NCBI GenBank assembly: GCA_011754535.1
Contig: JAAQVN010000001.1
Coordinates: 930,001-994,000 of the forward strand
Direction: 5' to 3'
Length of the DNA stretch: 64,000 nt
Source: Enterobacter asburiae
Lineage (GTDB): Bacteria; Pseudomonadota; Gammaproteobacteria; Enterobacterales; Enterobacteriaceae
Shown here: positions 24,488-33,845 of the stretch, one piece after another
Numbering within the stretch: the stretch's first letter is position 1
Layout: each line of letters begins with the position of its first letter
Notes under the pieces: generated by a model
The model's database searches: none
What the model saw: the letters and a program-made list of their open reading frames with translations, nothing else
What the model was told of the DNA's origin: nothing
Program-made: the position numbers and the translations under genes

Positions 24488-25420
24488 TCATATCTGTACG
24501 TTTTCGTCTGCGCGTTCAATCTTCACGACTTTCCATTGCGAGGCGCGAGAGCAGAGTGCTATACCACACAGAATCAGTACCGTGCTGACCAGATGATACG
24601 AATGCAACGTAACGTGCAGGAACATCACGCTGAACAGACCGCCGCTCAGTGGAATGAGGTGTGAATAAATTTCCCCGCGGGTTGCACCGATAGCCGCAAT
24701 GCCTTTATTCCACAGCAGGTAAGAGAGCCAGGAAGGAAAGACCACCAGGTACAGCAGTCCGCTTAAAAAGCCCGGCGCGGTATAGGCCGTCCAGTATGGT
24801 AAGCCTGTCTTTATCAACGATATCGCCAGTACCGGTAACAACACCAGTGCACCGAAGATTGCGCTCACGGCCACAAAGGCATTCCCACCGACGTTATGTG
24901 GCTTCATCCGCAAGAAGGCACAATAAACGGCCCAGCTGGCGGCAGAACCCATGGTCCAGATATCGCCGCGATTAAGATTTTTAAGCGTATCCAGATGCAG
25001 CAGATCGCCCTGCATGACCAGCCAGACGACGCCCAATGAACTGAGAACAACGCCCGCAATATTCTGCACTGATATTTTCTCTTTATATACCAGCTTATTT
25101 ATCAATAAAACCAGGGCTGGCGTTGTGGATAAATAAATAGCTGCATTAAGAGATGAAGTATATTGCAGGCCGATATACAGCGTGAGTGGGAACATAACCT
25201 GTCCGCACAGCGCAAGAAATATAATCGTACCTCTCGCCTTTTTCATCATTGGCCACTGGGCGCGAATCTGTCTGATATAAAGCATAGATAAGAGAAGAGC
25301 CGTCAGTATCCAGCGTGCGGCGGATAATATAATCGGGTCTGCATGCGCCACCAGTAAATGACCGACGACATAATTCCCCCCCCAAAAACAGGCCGCGAGA
25401 CTGAGTAAAAAATAGGGCAT
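24488..25420 (-). CDS. DMT-superfamily (EamA) exporter
   Basis: This 310-residue integral membrane protein has about ten hydrophobic helices arranged as two EamA repeats, beginning LLSLAACFWGGNYVVGHLLV. That layout is typical of RhaT/EamA drug-metabolite transporters exporting amino acids or other metabolites. The first repeat ends near residue 135 and the second begins near 155. The substrate is unknown. It is divergent from a LysR-type gene with about 100 nt between the starts, the usual regulator-exporter arrangement. Confidence 0.86.
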   Translation of the reverse strand: MPYFLLSLAACFWGGNYVVGHLLVAHADPIILSAARWILTALLLSMLYIRQIRAQWPMMKKARGTIIFLALCGQVMFPLTLYIGLQYTSSLNAAIYLSTTPALVLLINKLVYKEKISVQNIAGVVLSSLGVVWLVMQGDLLHLDTLKNLNRGDIWTMGSAASWAVYCAFLRMKPHNVGGNAFVAVSAIFGALVLLPVLAISLIKTGLPYWTAYTAPGFLSGLLYLVVFPSWLSYLLWNKGIAAIGATRGEIYSHLIPLSGGLFSVMFLHVTLHSYHLVSTVLILCGIALCSRASQWKVVKIERADENVQI

Positions 25421-25522
25421 AGAGGCTCCTGAAAATAAACATTTTTGTCTGCCTTAAGAGTACTGCCGGTGCAGAATTAAATGCTAATATAATATTTTCA
25501 TCTTCCGGTATTGGCTGAAACT

Positions 25523-26437
25523 ATGAAGTTTACTCTCAGGCAACTTGAGTTCTACATTGCGTTAGCGGAAACACTACAAATTTCCAAAGCGGCCAGCCGT
25601 TGTCATATATCGCAATCTTCCATGACGGTCTCCATGCGTAACCTGGAGGAGGCGGTAAATGCCCCCCTTTTTATCCGCCATGCAAAAGGGATCCAGTTGA
25701 CGCCCGTGGGCGAGCGATTTCTCAACCATGCCCGCAAGATCCTCCACGATAGCCGCGCGGCGGTGGAGGATCTCCATCAGCAGCCTGAGGCGATCAACGG
25801 CGTCGTGCGCATTGGTATTGCCGAAACCCTTTCCGCTTATCTGCTGCCCAATCTCTGGGGCGATATCGCGCAGCGTTTTCCGCTGCTGGAGACGGCGTTC
25901 CATGAGGCGCCCGCATCACAGCTGCTCCAGGGCTTGCGTCAGGGAGAGCTCGATTTTTGTCTTTTGCTGACCTCTAATATCAGCCACGATAGTACGCTTG
26001 AGGTAGAAACGTGGATCCGTTCGCCGCGCCGTCTATGGACCGCCATCGGTCATCCTCTCCTCAGCGTGCCGGAGCTTCGGTTAAAAGAGGTGGAAAAGGT
26101 GCCATTCTTGTTGCTGGTGACGGACGACTATCCCGATGTGATATCCGACTACTGGCAAAGCCGGGGCTGCCATCCTGATATTCATTTTCGCACCAACTCC
26201 TTTGAGGCGATTCGAAGCCTGGTTGCACAGGGTAAGGGCGTTACGATTTTATCCGATCTGGTCTATCGCCCGTGGGCGCTCAGCGGCCAGCGCGTGATCC
26301 GGCGAACCATTGATGACTGTATTACCTATATGGATGTGGGGATCGTCAAAAACGCCGGGCAGCCGCTCTCTCCGGCCTGCTTGCGGTTAATGGATTTTTT
26401 ACGACAGCAAACGGCCCGCCTGGGCGAAGAGCTCTGA
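25523..26437 (+). CDS. LysR-family transcriptional regulator
   Basis: The start at MKFTLRQLEFYIALAETLQI (304 residues) was chosen over an upstream TTG. The N-terminal winged helix has SKAASRCHISQSSMTVSMR, and the effector domain runs from about residue 88 (VRIGIAETLSAYLLPNLWGD) to the end. Target and inducer are unknown. The divergent DMT exporter gene is the most likely target by arrangement. It could also influence the TonB receptor gene 145 nt downstream. Confidence 0.88.
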   Translation: MKFTLRQLEFYIALAETLQISKAASRCHISQSSMTVSMRNLEEAVNAPLFIRHAKGIQLTPVGERFLNHARKILHDSRAAVEDLHQQPEAINGVVRIGIAETLSAYLLPNLWGDIAQRFPLLETAFHEAPASQLLQGLRQGELDFCLLLTSNISHDSTLEVETWIRSPRRLWTAIGHPLLSVPELRLKEVEKVPFLLLVTDDYPDVISDYWQSRGCHPDIHFRTNSFEAIRSLVAQGKGVTILSDLVYRPWALSGQRVIRRTIDDCITYMDVGIVKNAGQPLSPACLRLMDFLRQQTARLGEEL

Positions 26438-26581
26438 ACAGCGCCCCTGAGATTTCCGTTAGACGCCAGATATTTCCTGATTTCCCTGAGGGCCTTCTTG
26501 CCCACAGGTCGTGTATTCCGTTACAGGGGATGAAGACAATAAGCGCCTTGCTTATTTTCTTTACCGAAACGGAATTGTGTT

Positions 26582-28528
26582 ATGTCTGGTATCACCGCGA
26601 GCGGTATTCGCTCCCTGATCGCCTCCCGTCCACTATTATTGGCCCTCAGCTGTGCGGCCGCTTTGCCGGTATATGCTGAAGAGTCGATGACCGTTGAGGG
26701 GCACTATCGCGATCCCGCGTCATTTATCGCTCCGGCTCATACTCCAGCACAACAATTGCCAGCCAGCGACGGTGCGGGCGCGCTAAAAAACATACCAGGT
26801 TTTTCCGTGCTGCGCAGCGGCGGCAGTAATGGCGATCCGGTGCTGCGCGGGATGTTCGGCTCCCGTCTGACGTTGCTTGCGGATGGCGTCAGCACTCAGG
26901 GGGGCTGCGGTTCGCGCATGGATACCCCAACCGCCTATATCACCCCGCAAAGCTACGACACGATAACCGTCATTAAAGGCCCCCAGAGCGTACTGTGGGG
27001 GCCAATGGGCTCCGCCGGAACGCTGCTCTTTGAACGTCAGCCGGACTATTTCAGCGCACCAGAGCTGGAAGGCAGCGCTGAGCTGCTGCAGGGCGCTAAC
27101 GGACGCGCGGATCAAAACCTTAATCTTGCGTTTGGCGACCCGCGCGGCTATGTCCGCCTTGACGGTAATCATTCGGTGGCGGATGACTACCGGGATGGTC
27201 ACGGCAACCGCGTGCCGGGCCTGTGGCGCAGATGGAACAGCGGCGTCACGGTAGGGCTCACGCCTGATGAGGACACGCTGGCGGAACTAAGCGTGGGGGC
27301 CAGCGACGGTAAAGCCCGCTATGCTGGTCGGATGATGGATGGTAGCCGCTTTACCCGCAAAAGTGCGGCGCTAAAACTGGAGAAGTATCACCTGAGCGAG
27401 CACGTCAGCAAACTTAGCTGGCAGCTCTATGCCAATGATACCGATCACATCATGGATAACTACAGCCTGCGTCAGCCCGTTGGACCGAAGCGTAAGTCTG
27501 AAGTGGGCGGCGTGGTAATGGGCAGTCGCCTTACCGGCGTGTGGGAAGATGAAGCCACCACGCTTACCGCTGGCGCAGACGTAATGCGCAAAAGCCACCG
27601 TAAAAAAAGCGCCGGAACGTGGCGTGACGATGCCCGTTTTACCCAGATGGGTTTATTTAGCGAATGGCGCCAGTCCGTCACGGCGGATGACACGGTCATC
27701 GTGGGCGCGAGGCTGGACAGCCTCCGCGCGGACGATCGGCGCAGCGCGCAAAATACCTCCCGGCGCGATCTTCTGCCTGGGGTGTTCACCCGTTATGAGT
27801 ATCGCGTGCCGGACGCCCCCGTCATGCTTTATAGCGGTATCGGCTACACCGAACGTTTTCCTGATTACTGGGAGCTTTTTTCCGGTAAGGCCGGCGAACA
27901 AAGCTTTCGTCAGCTGAAAACAGAAAAGACCCTGCAATGGGACAGCGGCGTACAGTTTCACGGCGACAAGGTCAGCGCCTGGGCATCGGCCTATGTCGGG
28001 CGGACTGCCGATTACATTTTGTTTGATTATAGCCGCACGCCGTCGCAGGCCAGCAATATCAATGCCGCCGTAATGGGCGCGGAGACGGGCGCAAGCTGGA
28101 GCCTGACGCCCAACTGGGCAGTGACGGGAAGCCTGAGCTACGCCTGGGGCGAGAATCGTAGTGATAAACAGCCGCTGCCGCAGATGCCCCCGCTCGAAGG
28201 GCGGCTGGCGCTGGACTATACCGGGCAAAAATGGCGTACCGGATTACAGTGGCGTGTGGTGGCGCCGCAGCATCGCGTGGCGCAGAACAAAGGTAACGTC
28301 ACCGGCCAGGATCTTGGCCCGAGTGCGGGGTTTGGCGTGCTTTCGTGGAGCGCGGGCTACACATTTAACGACCATTTCGAGTCCCGCGTGGGTATTGAGA
28401 ATCTGTTCAATAAATACTACAGCGAGCACCTCAATCTGGCGGGGGCCAGCCAGTTTGGATACGCCTCAGATCAGCAAATCCCTGAGCCGGGGCGCGTCTG
28501 GTGGCTGGCTGCGACATACCATTTCTGA
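26582..28528 (+). CDS. TonB-dependent copper-type receptor (OprC/NosA-like)
   Basis: A 648-residue outer-membrane receptor with a signal peptide of about 32 residues ending at PVYAEE. A TonB-box-like segment SMTVEG follows, then a plug domain (about 55-165: LKNIPGFSVLRSGGSNGDPV and LRGMFGSRLTLLADGVSTQG) and a 22-strand-type barrel ending in WWLAATYHF with terminal Phe. The plug sequence GGCGSRMDTPTAYI with its Cys and Met resembles the TonB-dependent copper receptor family. Substrate assignment to copper is by family resemblance only. An intrinsic terminator follows. Confidence 0.82.
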   Translation: MSGITASGIRSLIASRPLLLALSCAAALPVYAEESMTVEGHYRDPASFIAPAHTPAQQLPASDGAGALKNIPGFSVLRSGGSNGDPVLRGMFGSRLTLLADGVSTQGGCGSRMDTPTAYITPQSYDTITVIKGPQSVLWGPMGSAGTLLFERQPDYFSAPELEGSAELLQGANGRADQNLNLAFGDPRGYVRLDGNHSVADDYRDGHGNRVPGLWRRWNSGVTVGLTPDEDTLAELSVGASDGKARYAGRMMDGSRFTRKSAALKLEKYHLSEHVSKLSWQLYANDTDHIMDNYSLRQPVGPKRKSEVGGVVMGSRLTGVWEDEATTLTAGADVMRKSHRKKSAGTWRDDARFTQMGLFSEWRQSVTADDTVIVGARLDSLRADDRRSAQNTSRRDLLPGVFTRYEYRVPDAPVMLYSGIGYTERFPDYWELFSGKAGEQSFRQLKTEKTLQWDSGVQFHGDKVSAWASAYVGRTADYILFDYSRTPSQASNINAAVMGAETGASWSLTPNWAVTGSLSYAWGENRSDKQPLPQMPPLEGRLALDYTGQKWRTGLQWRVVAPQHRVAQNKGNVTGQDLGPSAGFGVLSWSAGYTFNDHFESRVGIENLFNKYYSEHLNLAGASQFGYASDQQIPEPGRVWWLAATYHF

Positions 28529-28577
28529 CCCTGAGTGTCATTGCTGAGAGCGACCGTTGAGGCGTTTGTTTGCCTCT

Positions 28578-28604
28578 ACCGCCTGTTTACAGGCGGTTTT
28601 TTTA
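28578..28604 (+). terminator. Terminator of the TonB receptor gene
   Basis: ACCGCCTGT / ACAGGCGGT separated by 2 nt and followed by seven T is a strong intrinsic terminator, placed just before the stop codon of the convergent response-regulator gene. Confidence 0.9.
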
Positions 28605-28606
28605 TT

Positions 28607-29293
28607 TCAGATAGCAATATCGAACATCTGCGTTTTAGCAAGCAGGCAATAGAGCTGACAGTCGCTGTTTACCCCCAGTTTTTCCATCGCGCGCAGCTTA
28701 TGGGCGCTGACGGTTTTATTACTCAAATGCAGCTGTCTGGCGATCTCTGTCAGACTCATCCCTTTGCAGAGCATCCGCAACACATCAATTTCACGGGGCG
28801 AGAGCTCTTGCTCCGTTTGCGCGCCGGTCTGGAACAGGGAATGCATCAGCTCGCGCTCAATATAGACTTCTCCATTGATCACTGACGTCAGCGTTCTGCT
28901 CAGGGTTTTCTCACAGGTATCCCGGCTAATATAGGCTTTGGCGCCTGCCTCCAGCGACATGCGGATAAGCTGCGTGTTTTTGTAGGGCGAAAGCACAATG
29001 ATCTTAAGCTGCGAATATTTACGGCTGAGCCATTTTATCAGTAATACGCCGTCCATTCCGTTGAGCGGGTTAACGGTTTGGCTGGTGGCCAGAGAAAAAC
29101 CTAGAAACAGAATGTCGACAGGATGTTGGGACAGCAGTGAAAGCAGCTCAGATGGCGACGCCGTATCGCCCTGAATGCAAAACTCCGGGCGGGGGGAACC
29201 GTCGCTGAAAAGAGACGGCATATTGGTAATCATGGATAAGACGCCACGACGAATAATGGTGTGCTCATCGGCAATAGCGATACGAACTTTCAT
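28607..29293 (-). CDS. LuxR/FixJ-type response regulator with an atypical receiver
   Basis: The start was set at MKVRIAIADEHTIIRRGV (228 residues), since the upstream extension does not look like protein. A receiver domain (about 1-135) is followed by a LuxR-type helix-turn-helix (about 160-220: LSPREIDVLRMLCKGMSLTE, then NKTVSAHKLRAMEKLGV). In the receiver the usual phospho-acceptor Asp is replaced: VDILFLGFSLA has Gly where VDxxxxD would end. The conserved switch Lys is Arg (AYISRDT). It may therefore act without phosphorylation. It lies 84 nt downstream of the hybrid kinase gene on the same strand. Confidence 0.87.
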   Translation of the reverse strand: MKVRIAIADEHTIIRRGVLSMITNMPSLFSDGSPRPEFCIQGDTASPSELLSLLSQHPVDILFLGFSLATSQTVNPLNGMDGVLLIKWLSRKYSQLKIIVLSPYKNTQLIRMSLEAGAKAYISRDTCEKTLSRTLTSVINGEVYIERELMHSLFQTGAQTEQELSPREIDVLRMLCKGMSLTEIARQLHLSNKTVSAHKLRAMEKLGVNSDCQLYCLLAKTQMFDIAI

Positions 29294-29377
29294 GGTTTCT
29301 CCTTCGAAAATGTGGGCGACGCCAGGGATAACGCCGCCGGATGACCAGAAAGATACAGATCCTATGCAGAGCATTCT

Positions 29378-32300
29378 TTAGTACTTGTCAGATAATTCCT
29401 TCAGTGCGGTATCGAGTTGCTGCAGATTGGCTTCCATGCGCGCGCAGAATCGCGATGTCAGCGCAGGCAGGGCTTCAGGCTCTATCATCCCTGCCGCCAG
29501 CATCTCCGGCAACACTTCCATCGCCTGACAGGTGCGGGTAGCGTCATGCATGGCAAAGAGGCTCCACGAGGCCTTCAGACGATGCGCGAGCTGGCTGAGC
29601 GTTTGCGGTGATGGGGTGTTTTCCTCTAAATGACGAATATCAAGAGTAATGGCATCGCGCATTTGCTGGCGCATCAGGGTCATGATCTCCGGTTGACCAT
29701 TGGCCAGACGCCGGAGTTCGCTGAGGTCAGGCACCTGATTGCGCAGGCTGTGATGCTGCGCCAGCGCCTGGTGCAGGGCGTGGAGCGAGAGCGGTTTTCG
29801 CAATAACGCGTCCATCCCGGCATGTTTTGCCCGATCGTCCTCACTCTGCAGTGCGCTGGCGGTGTAGCCGAGGATAGCGGGCGGTGCGGTGATACTGCCG
29901 GCAATATCGCGCAAAAGTATCAACGAGGTGAGCTGATAGCCGTCCATGAGGGCCATCTGGCAGTCGGTTATCAGAATATTAACCGGCTCGTTTTCAAGGC
30001 GTGTAAGCGCTTCGCTTGCGCTAGCGCAAGGAATAACCTCCTGGCCCAACTCCTGCAGCTGAAGTGCTAACACCGTCAGGTTAGCCGGAAAATCGTCAAC
30101 AATCATAATGCGATGCTGTGGCAGCGGGGTAATAACGGGTGTCTCATCGACCGTTGTCGCAGCGCTGGTAGCATGAAGCGGTATGCTGACCGTCACCTGC
30201 GTACCGCTTCCCGCTTCGCTGGCTATCGTTAGCTTCCCTCCCATCAGCTCGACTAGCTGATAACAGATCGCCAGGCCGAGTCCGCTGCTTTGCGGCGTGC
30301 TGCTGTCAGTCTGAAACCATGGCTGGCCGAGGTGTGGAAGGGCATCGGCCGGGATACCAATGCCTGTGTCGCGAATCAACAACTGCAAATGTTCACCGTG
30401 GAGCCGGGCGTGGAAGTCAATTTCTCCCTGCGGCGTATATTTAATGGCGTTGCCCAACAGATTGGCGATGACCTGATTCAGCCGGGCTTTATCGAACAGG
30501 AACCAGCCGTCGCGCGGCACGTTCAACTCGCTGCGCCAGTGGAGCCCTTTAGCGTTTGCGCTGCTGGCAAAAATCTCCGCGCTGGCGTTGAGCGTCTGCC
30601 ACAGGGGCCAGGCCTGTGGCTCCAGCCTTAACTCGCCTGCTTCAATGCGCGACAAATCCAGTACGCCGCCAATCACGTCGCGCAATGACCCTGCTGCCTG
30701 CCAGGCGATGTTGAGAGATTCGCTTTTGTCGCGCTCCATCTCCAGCAGGCCCAGCATGGCGTTGAGCGGGGTACGAATGTCATGGCTCATGCGGGCGAGG
30801 AAGTTCGATTTTTCAGTGCTGGCCTGCTCCGCCTGTGCCAGTGCCCGATTGAGCGCAGCGGTCAGCGCGGCTTTTTCAGTGATGTCGATCCAGCCCCCGA
30901 CCACGCCCTGAGGCCGCCCTCGCGTATCGGTATAGCGGCAAAGCCACCAGTAGAGGGTGGTATTGTTCTGAGTGGTTTCACCCGTTAACGGCGTCGCGGC
31001 ATGGAGCAGCGAGAGGCGATGCGGCAACGTAAACTGTTGGGCAAGCTCGCCCAGAGGCAGGCTGGAAAAGGGGGAGCCCTCTTCGGGCAATGCCGTGAGT
31101 AACGGTGAGTGAATAAAGGAGTCGTTATAGCGCGTCAGCCGCCCGGCCGGATCGCAGACGAACAGCGGCACCGGGACGTTGTTCATCAGGGTTTGCCAGA
31201 GGGAGAGCGCGTTGTGCAATTCAGCCGTGTCCCGCTCGCGCTGGCGCCGCTGGCTCTGCGCAGCGCTAAAGGTCAGCAGGGCGACTAATGCCGCACAAAT
31301 CGCCACTACGGCGAGCATGACCAGCCATAACGATTGCGCCGGGGCAGCGGCTGTCGTCTGTGCGGGCTGCGACAGGTTAAGGCTCGCGTAGATATCAGCC
31401 TGCGTTACGGACGCCATGACCGCATTCACCCTTTTGGCATCCGCCGGGTCAGACATATTCGGTACAAACCATAGCGGTACTTCCGGCAGCGCCAGCGGCG
31501 TCAGCGACAGGTTACTGGCGTTATGCTGGCGCAGCAGGTGATGGAGTATAAATGCGTCGCCCGCAAGCCCGTCCGCGCCTCCGGCTTTGAGCAACTCAAA
31601 CCCCTGATCGAGTGAGTTAACCAGCACCAGGTTATCTGCCGGTAACACCTGACGCAGTAACGTGACGAGAGGTGAGATGCGCATGACGGCAATCCGCTTA
31701 TGCCGTAATGCGGACAAGGCGCCGGAAAGCGGGTTGCTGTCCTCACTGAGCAGGGCCCAGCTCAGTGAGTCAAACGTGATGGCACTCTTTGACGGTGGCG
31801 ACGCGCTGGCGACAATGCGCAACGTGTTCTCCGCATACTGAAGCGGAGGCGCATCAAGGTTGAAGGTCAGGCTATACAGGTTGGACGGAAACAGGTTGAG
31901 CAGCAGATCGCGCCATACGCCCTGGATATGCCCGTCAGACGTGATCGTGACCATTGGCGGTGAAATGGCGGGAAGCAACACGTGTAGCGTGATTTTGGGC
32001 GCATTTTCCTTCACGGGGGAATGGCGAGCGTCAAAGACGCTACCGTCCGGCAGAAGCCACTTTTGTTCCAGCCATTCAGCGTCTTCCGGGTTAACAGTGT
32101 GAATACGCTCGTTGAATATTTCCAGCGTGTTTGCCTGCTCAGGCAAAGCCCATGCGCGAAAATGCAGCGGCGGAGCGTCGCCCAGCGGCGTCAGGGTCAG
32201 CGTGGTGGCGGGAGAGTGGGTCAGCCAGTTACGCAAAACAAATTCCGGGGCAATGAATTCCCGCGCTTTTCCTGCTGCCAGCTGCCTGACGCTTTCACCC

Positions 32301-32710
32301 GGTGAAGCTGAACCTGTCGCAGAGCAGCGGGTCGCAACCTCTGGCGGTAATTCTGGAAAGCACAGCGTTCCGCCTCGACCCTCTTTTATGCTCAGAGAGG
32401 CCAGCGGGAAAGCGAGCATTGGCTCGCTGGCGACCAGATCGGCAGCAGGACGTTGGGCGGCAATTAATACATCGATGCGCTTTCGCTTCAACGCATCCAG
32501 CGCCGATGCCGGGTCGCTAAAGCGCTGAACGTCCGGCAGCGGCGTATTGCTAAACAATATGCTGAGCTCATCATCCAGAATCCCCGGCGGCCGGTCGATG
32601 ACGAGAAAAGGCGGCGCGGCGCTCAGCAGGCCTACACGCAGCACGCTACCCGCCGCGTGCCCGCTTATCAGCAAGAGGATAAATAATGTTGCCAGCCAGC
32701 CTCTGCGCAT
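29378..32710 (-). CDS. Hybrid sensor histidine kinase, EvgS/BvgS-like, with HPt domain
   Basis: An 1110-residue inner-membrane kinase. It has a signal peptide (1-21), two tandem periplasmic solute-binding-type sensor regions (about 22-235 and 240-445), a membrane segment (about 460-482) and a PAS-like region (about 500-610). The HisKA box MSHDIRTPLN (His643) and HATPase (NAIKYTP about 754, DTGIGIP about 781, GLGLAI about 810) come next. A receiver follows with phospho-acceptor Asp916 in LITDCQMALMDG, then a C-terminal HPt with His1043 in LAHRLKASWS. This is the full four-step phosphorelay architecture. The signal is unknown. It starts 2 nt after the upstream regulator stop, so the genes are co-transcribed. 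Confidence 0.92.
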   Translation of the reverse strand: MRRGWLATLFILLLISGHAAGSVLRVGLLSAAPPFLVIDRPPGILDDELSILFSNTPLPDVQRFSDPASALDALKRKRIDVLIAAQRPAADLVASEPMLAFPLASLSIKEGRGGTLCFPELPPEVATRCSATGSASPGESVRQLAAGKAREFIAPEFVLRNWLTHSPATTLTLTPLGDAPPLHFRAWALPEQANTLEIFNERIHTVNPEDAEWLEQKWLLPDGSVFDARHSPVKENAPKITLHVLLPAISPPMVTITSDGHIQGVWRDLLLNLFPSNLYSLTFNLDAPPLQYAENTLRIVASASPPSKSAITFDSLSWALLSEDSNPLSGALSALRHKRIAVMRISPLVTLLRQVLPADNLVLVNSLDQGFELLKAGGADGLAGDAFILHHLLRQHNASNLSLTPLALPEVPLWFVPNMSDPADAKRVNAVMASVTQADIYASLNLSQPAQTTAAAPAQSLWLVMLAVVAICAALVALLTFSAAQSQRRQRERDTAELHNALSLWQTLMNNVPVPLFVCDPAGRLTRYNDSFIHSPLLTALPEEGSPFSSLPLGELAQQFTLPHRLSLLHAATPLTGETTQNNTTLYWWLCRYTDTRGRPQGVVGGWIDITEKAALTAALNRALAQAEQASTEKSNFLARMSHDIRTPLNAMLGLLEMERDKSESLNIAWQAAGSLRDVIGGVLDLSRIEAGELRLEPQAWPLWQTLNASAEIFASSANAKGLHWRSELNVPRDGWFLFDKARLNQVIANLLGNAIKYTPQGEIDFHARLHGEHLQLLIRDTGIGIPADALPHLGQPWFQTDSSTPQSSGLGLAICYQLVELMGGKLTIASEAGSGTQVTVSIPLHATSAATTVDETPVITPLPQHRIMIVDDFPANLTVLALQLQELGQEVIPCASASEALTRLENEPVNILITDCQMALMDGYQLTSLILLRDIAGSITAPPAILGYTASALQSEDDRAKHAGMDALLRKPLSLHALHQALAQHHSLRNQVPDLSELRRLANGQPEIMTLMRQQMRDAITLDIRHLEENTPSPQTLSQLAHRLKASWSLFAMHDATRTCQAMEVLPEMLAAGMIEPEALPALTSRFCARMEANLQQLDTALKELSDKY

Positions 32711-32712
32711 GC

Positions 32713-33309
32713 TCAGCTAACCAGCCCCAGACTTTGCGCGCACTGGAGCAGCTCGAAATCATTTCTTGCGTTGAGTTTGCTCATGGCACTCTTTTTTTGC
32801 GTACTGATGGTCTGCTTTGTCCGGTTAAGCTGGGCACTGATCTCGTTCACGGTGAAACCACGGACCAGCAGGCGCAGCACTTCAGTTTCCCGTTCGGTCA
32901 ATTGTGCATGGGGTTTCACCGGTTCAACATGCCCCTGTAGAGTGCTGCGCAGTGTCTGTAGCAGATTGTTGGACAAGCTGGCTTTGTTGAGAACGGCATG
33001 CACCCCGCTGCGACGCAGCGAGTCCAGAAGCTCAGGATTGGTGATCATGGTGACCACCACAATCATGCTCTGAGGATAATGGCGAATCAGCGAGCGGATC
33101 ATGATGAGCCCGTCCGGGCTTCGCGTGCCGGGCATACTCAGGTCGGTGATGATGATATCGACAGGCTCGCGCGCCAGTTTACTCATAAGTTCATCAGCAC
33201 TGAGCGCTTCATGAACGACCCGATAAAGGTCCGGGCGCGTCTGCAGCAATGTGCGCAAGCCTAATAAATAGACAGGGTGGTCGTCGGCAATCAGAACGGT
33301 TTTTTGCAT
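32713..33309 (-). CDS. RcsB/EvgA-like response regulator
   Basis: The start at MQKTVLIADDHPVYLLGLRT (198 residues) was chosen; the longer frame upstream is not protein-like. The receiver is canonical: acidic pair in IADDHP, phospho-acceptor Asp in IITDLSMPG, and Lys in AVLNKASL. The C-terminal LuxR-type HTH is LTERETEVLRLLVRGFTVNE, then TKQTISTQKKSAMSKLNA, closely resembling RcsB. It is the first gene of the three-gene phosphorelay operon and the natural output partner of the hybrid kinase. Targets are not visible from sequence. Confidence 0.9.
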   Translation of the reverse strand: MQKTVLIADDHPVYLLGLRTLLQTRPDLYRVVHEALSADELMSKLAREPVDIIITDLSMPGTRSPDGLIMIRSLIRHYPQSMIVVVTMITNPELLDSLRRSGVHAVLNKASLSNNLLQTLRSTLQGHVEPVKPHAQLTERETEVLRLLVRGFTVNEISAQLNRTKQTISTQKKSAMSKLNARNDFELLQCAQSLGLVS

Positions 33310-33845
33310 GACATCCGATCCGGTTAGGAAAAGACAGGTGTTCACCGCACATCTTAGCGAATGGCGCTTTAGCATCACTCTTACAGTGTAGAGCAGAGTA
33401 AGGTGAAAAAGAGTAGCTAAAAAGTGGGGGGCTGTATAGCTGCAGGTGGGCATCAGCCGATCCTGATGGAAAACCGAAAGGTAAAGTAACGAAGCTTTCA
33501 CATTCTACGAAATAGATTTTTTTCTGAGCAGCTGAATGGTTTGTTATTTATCACGAAATAGCGGCATGGAGGGCGATATTTCTCAGGTACGGAAAGGAAT
33601 TCCTTATTGTTCAGGCTGAATATCAGGTATTGCTCAGGCGTTACTCAGAATAAACTTTCTGAAATCATGAATGGGCCGCGAAAAAATCAGGACGGGAAAT
33701 AGCGCAAATGGCGAAGGTACTATCATTTATAGGGATATGTTGTTAATTTGTGCCTGAATTAGATAACAGACATGTAACTGTTAATACCTGCGCTTTTTCG
33801 TCATAACAATGTAAACGCTGTAATTTTATTATCCAGGACCTACCC
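33310..33845. other. 536-nt AT-rich intergenic region between the phosphorelay and MarT-like gene
   Basis: No convincing open frame or RNA gene is seen. The stretch separates two divergent units and so should hold both promoters. It includes a 12-bp perfect palindrome AAGGAATTCCTT at 33594-33605 that could be a protein-binding site, with no further support. Confidence 0.5.

Noticed and set aside
29293..29374. 27-residue N-terminal extension of the response regulator
   Set aside because: The receiver begins at MKVRIAIAD; the extension has no family match and lies in the spacer after the kinase gene.
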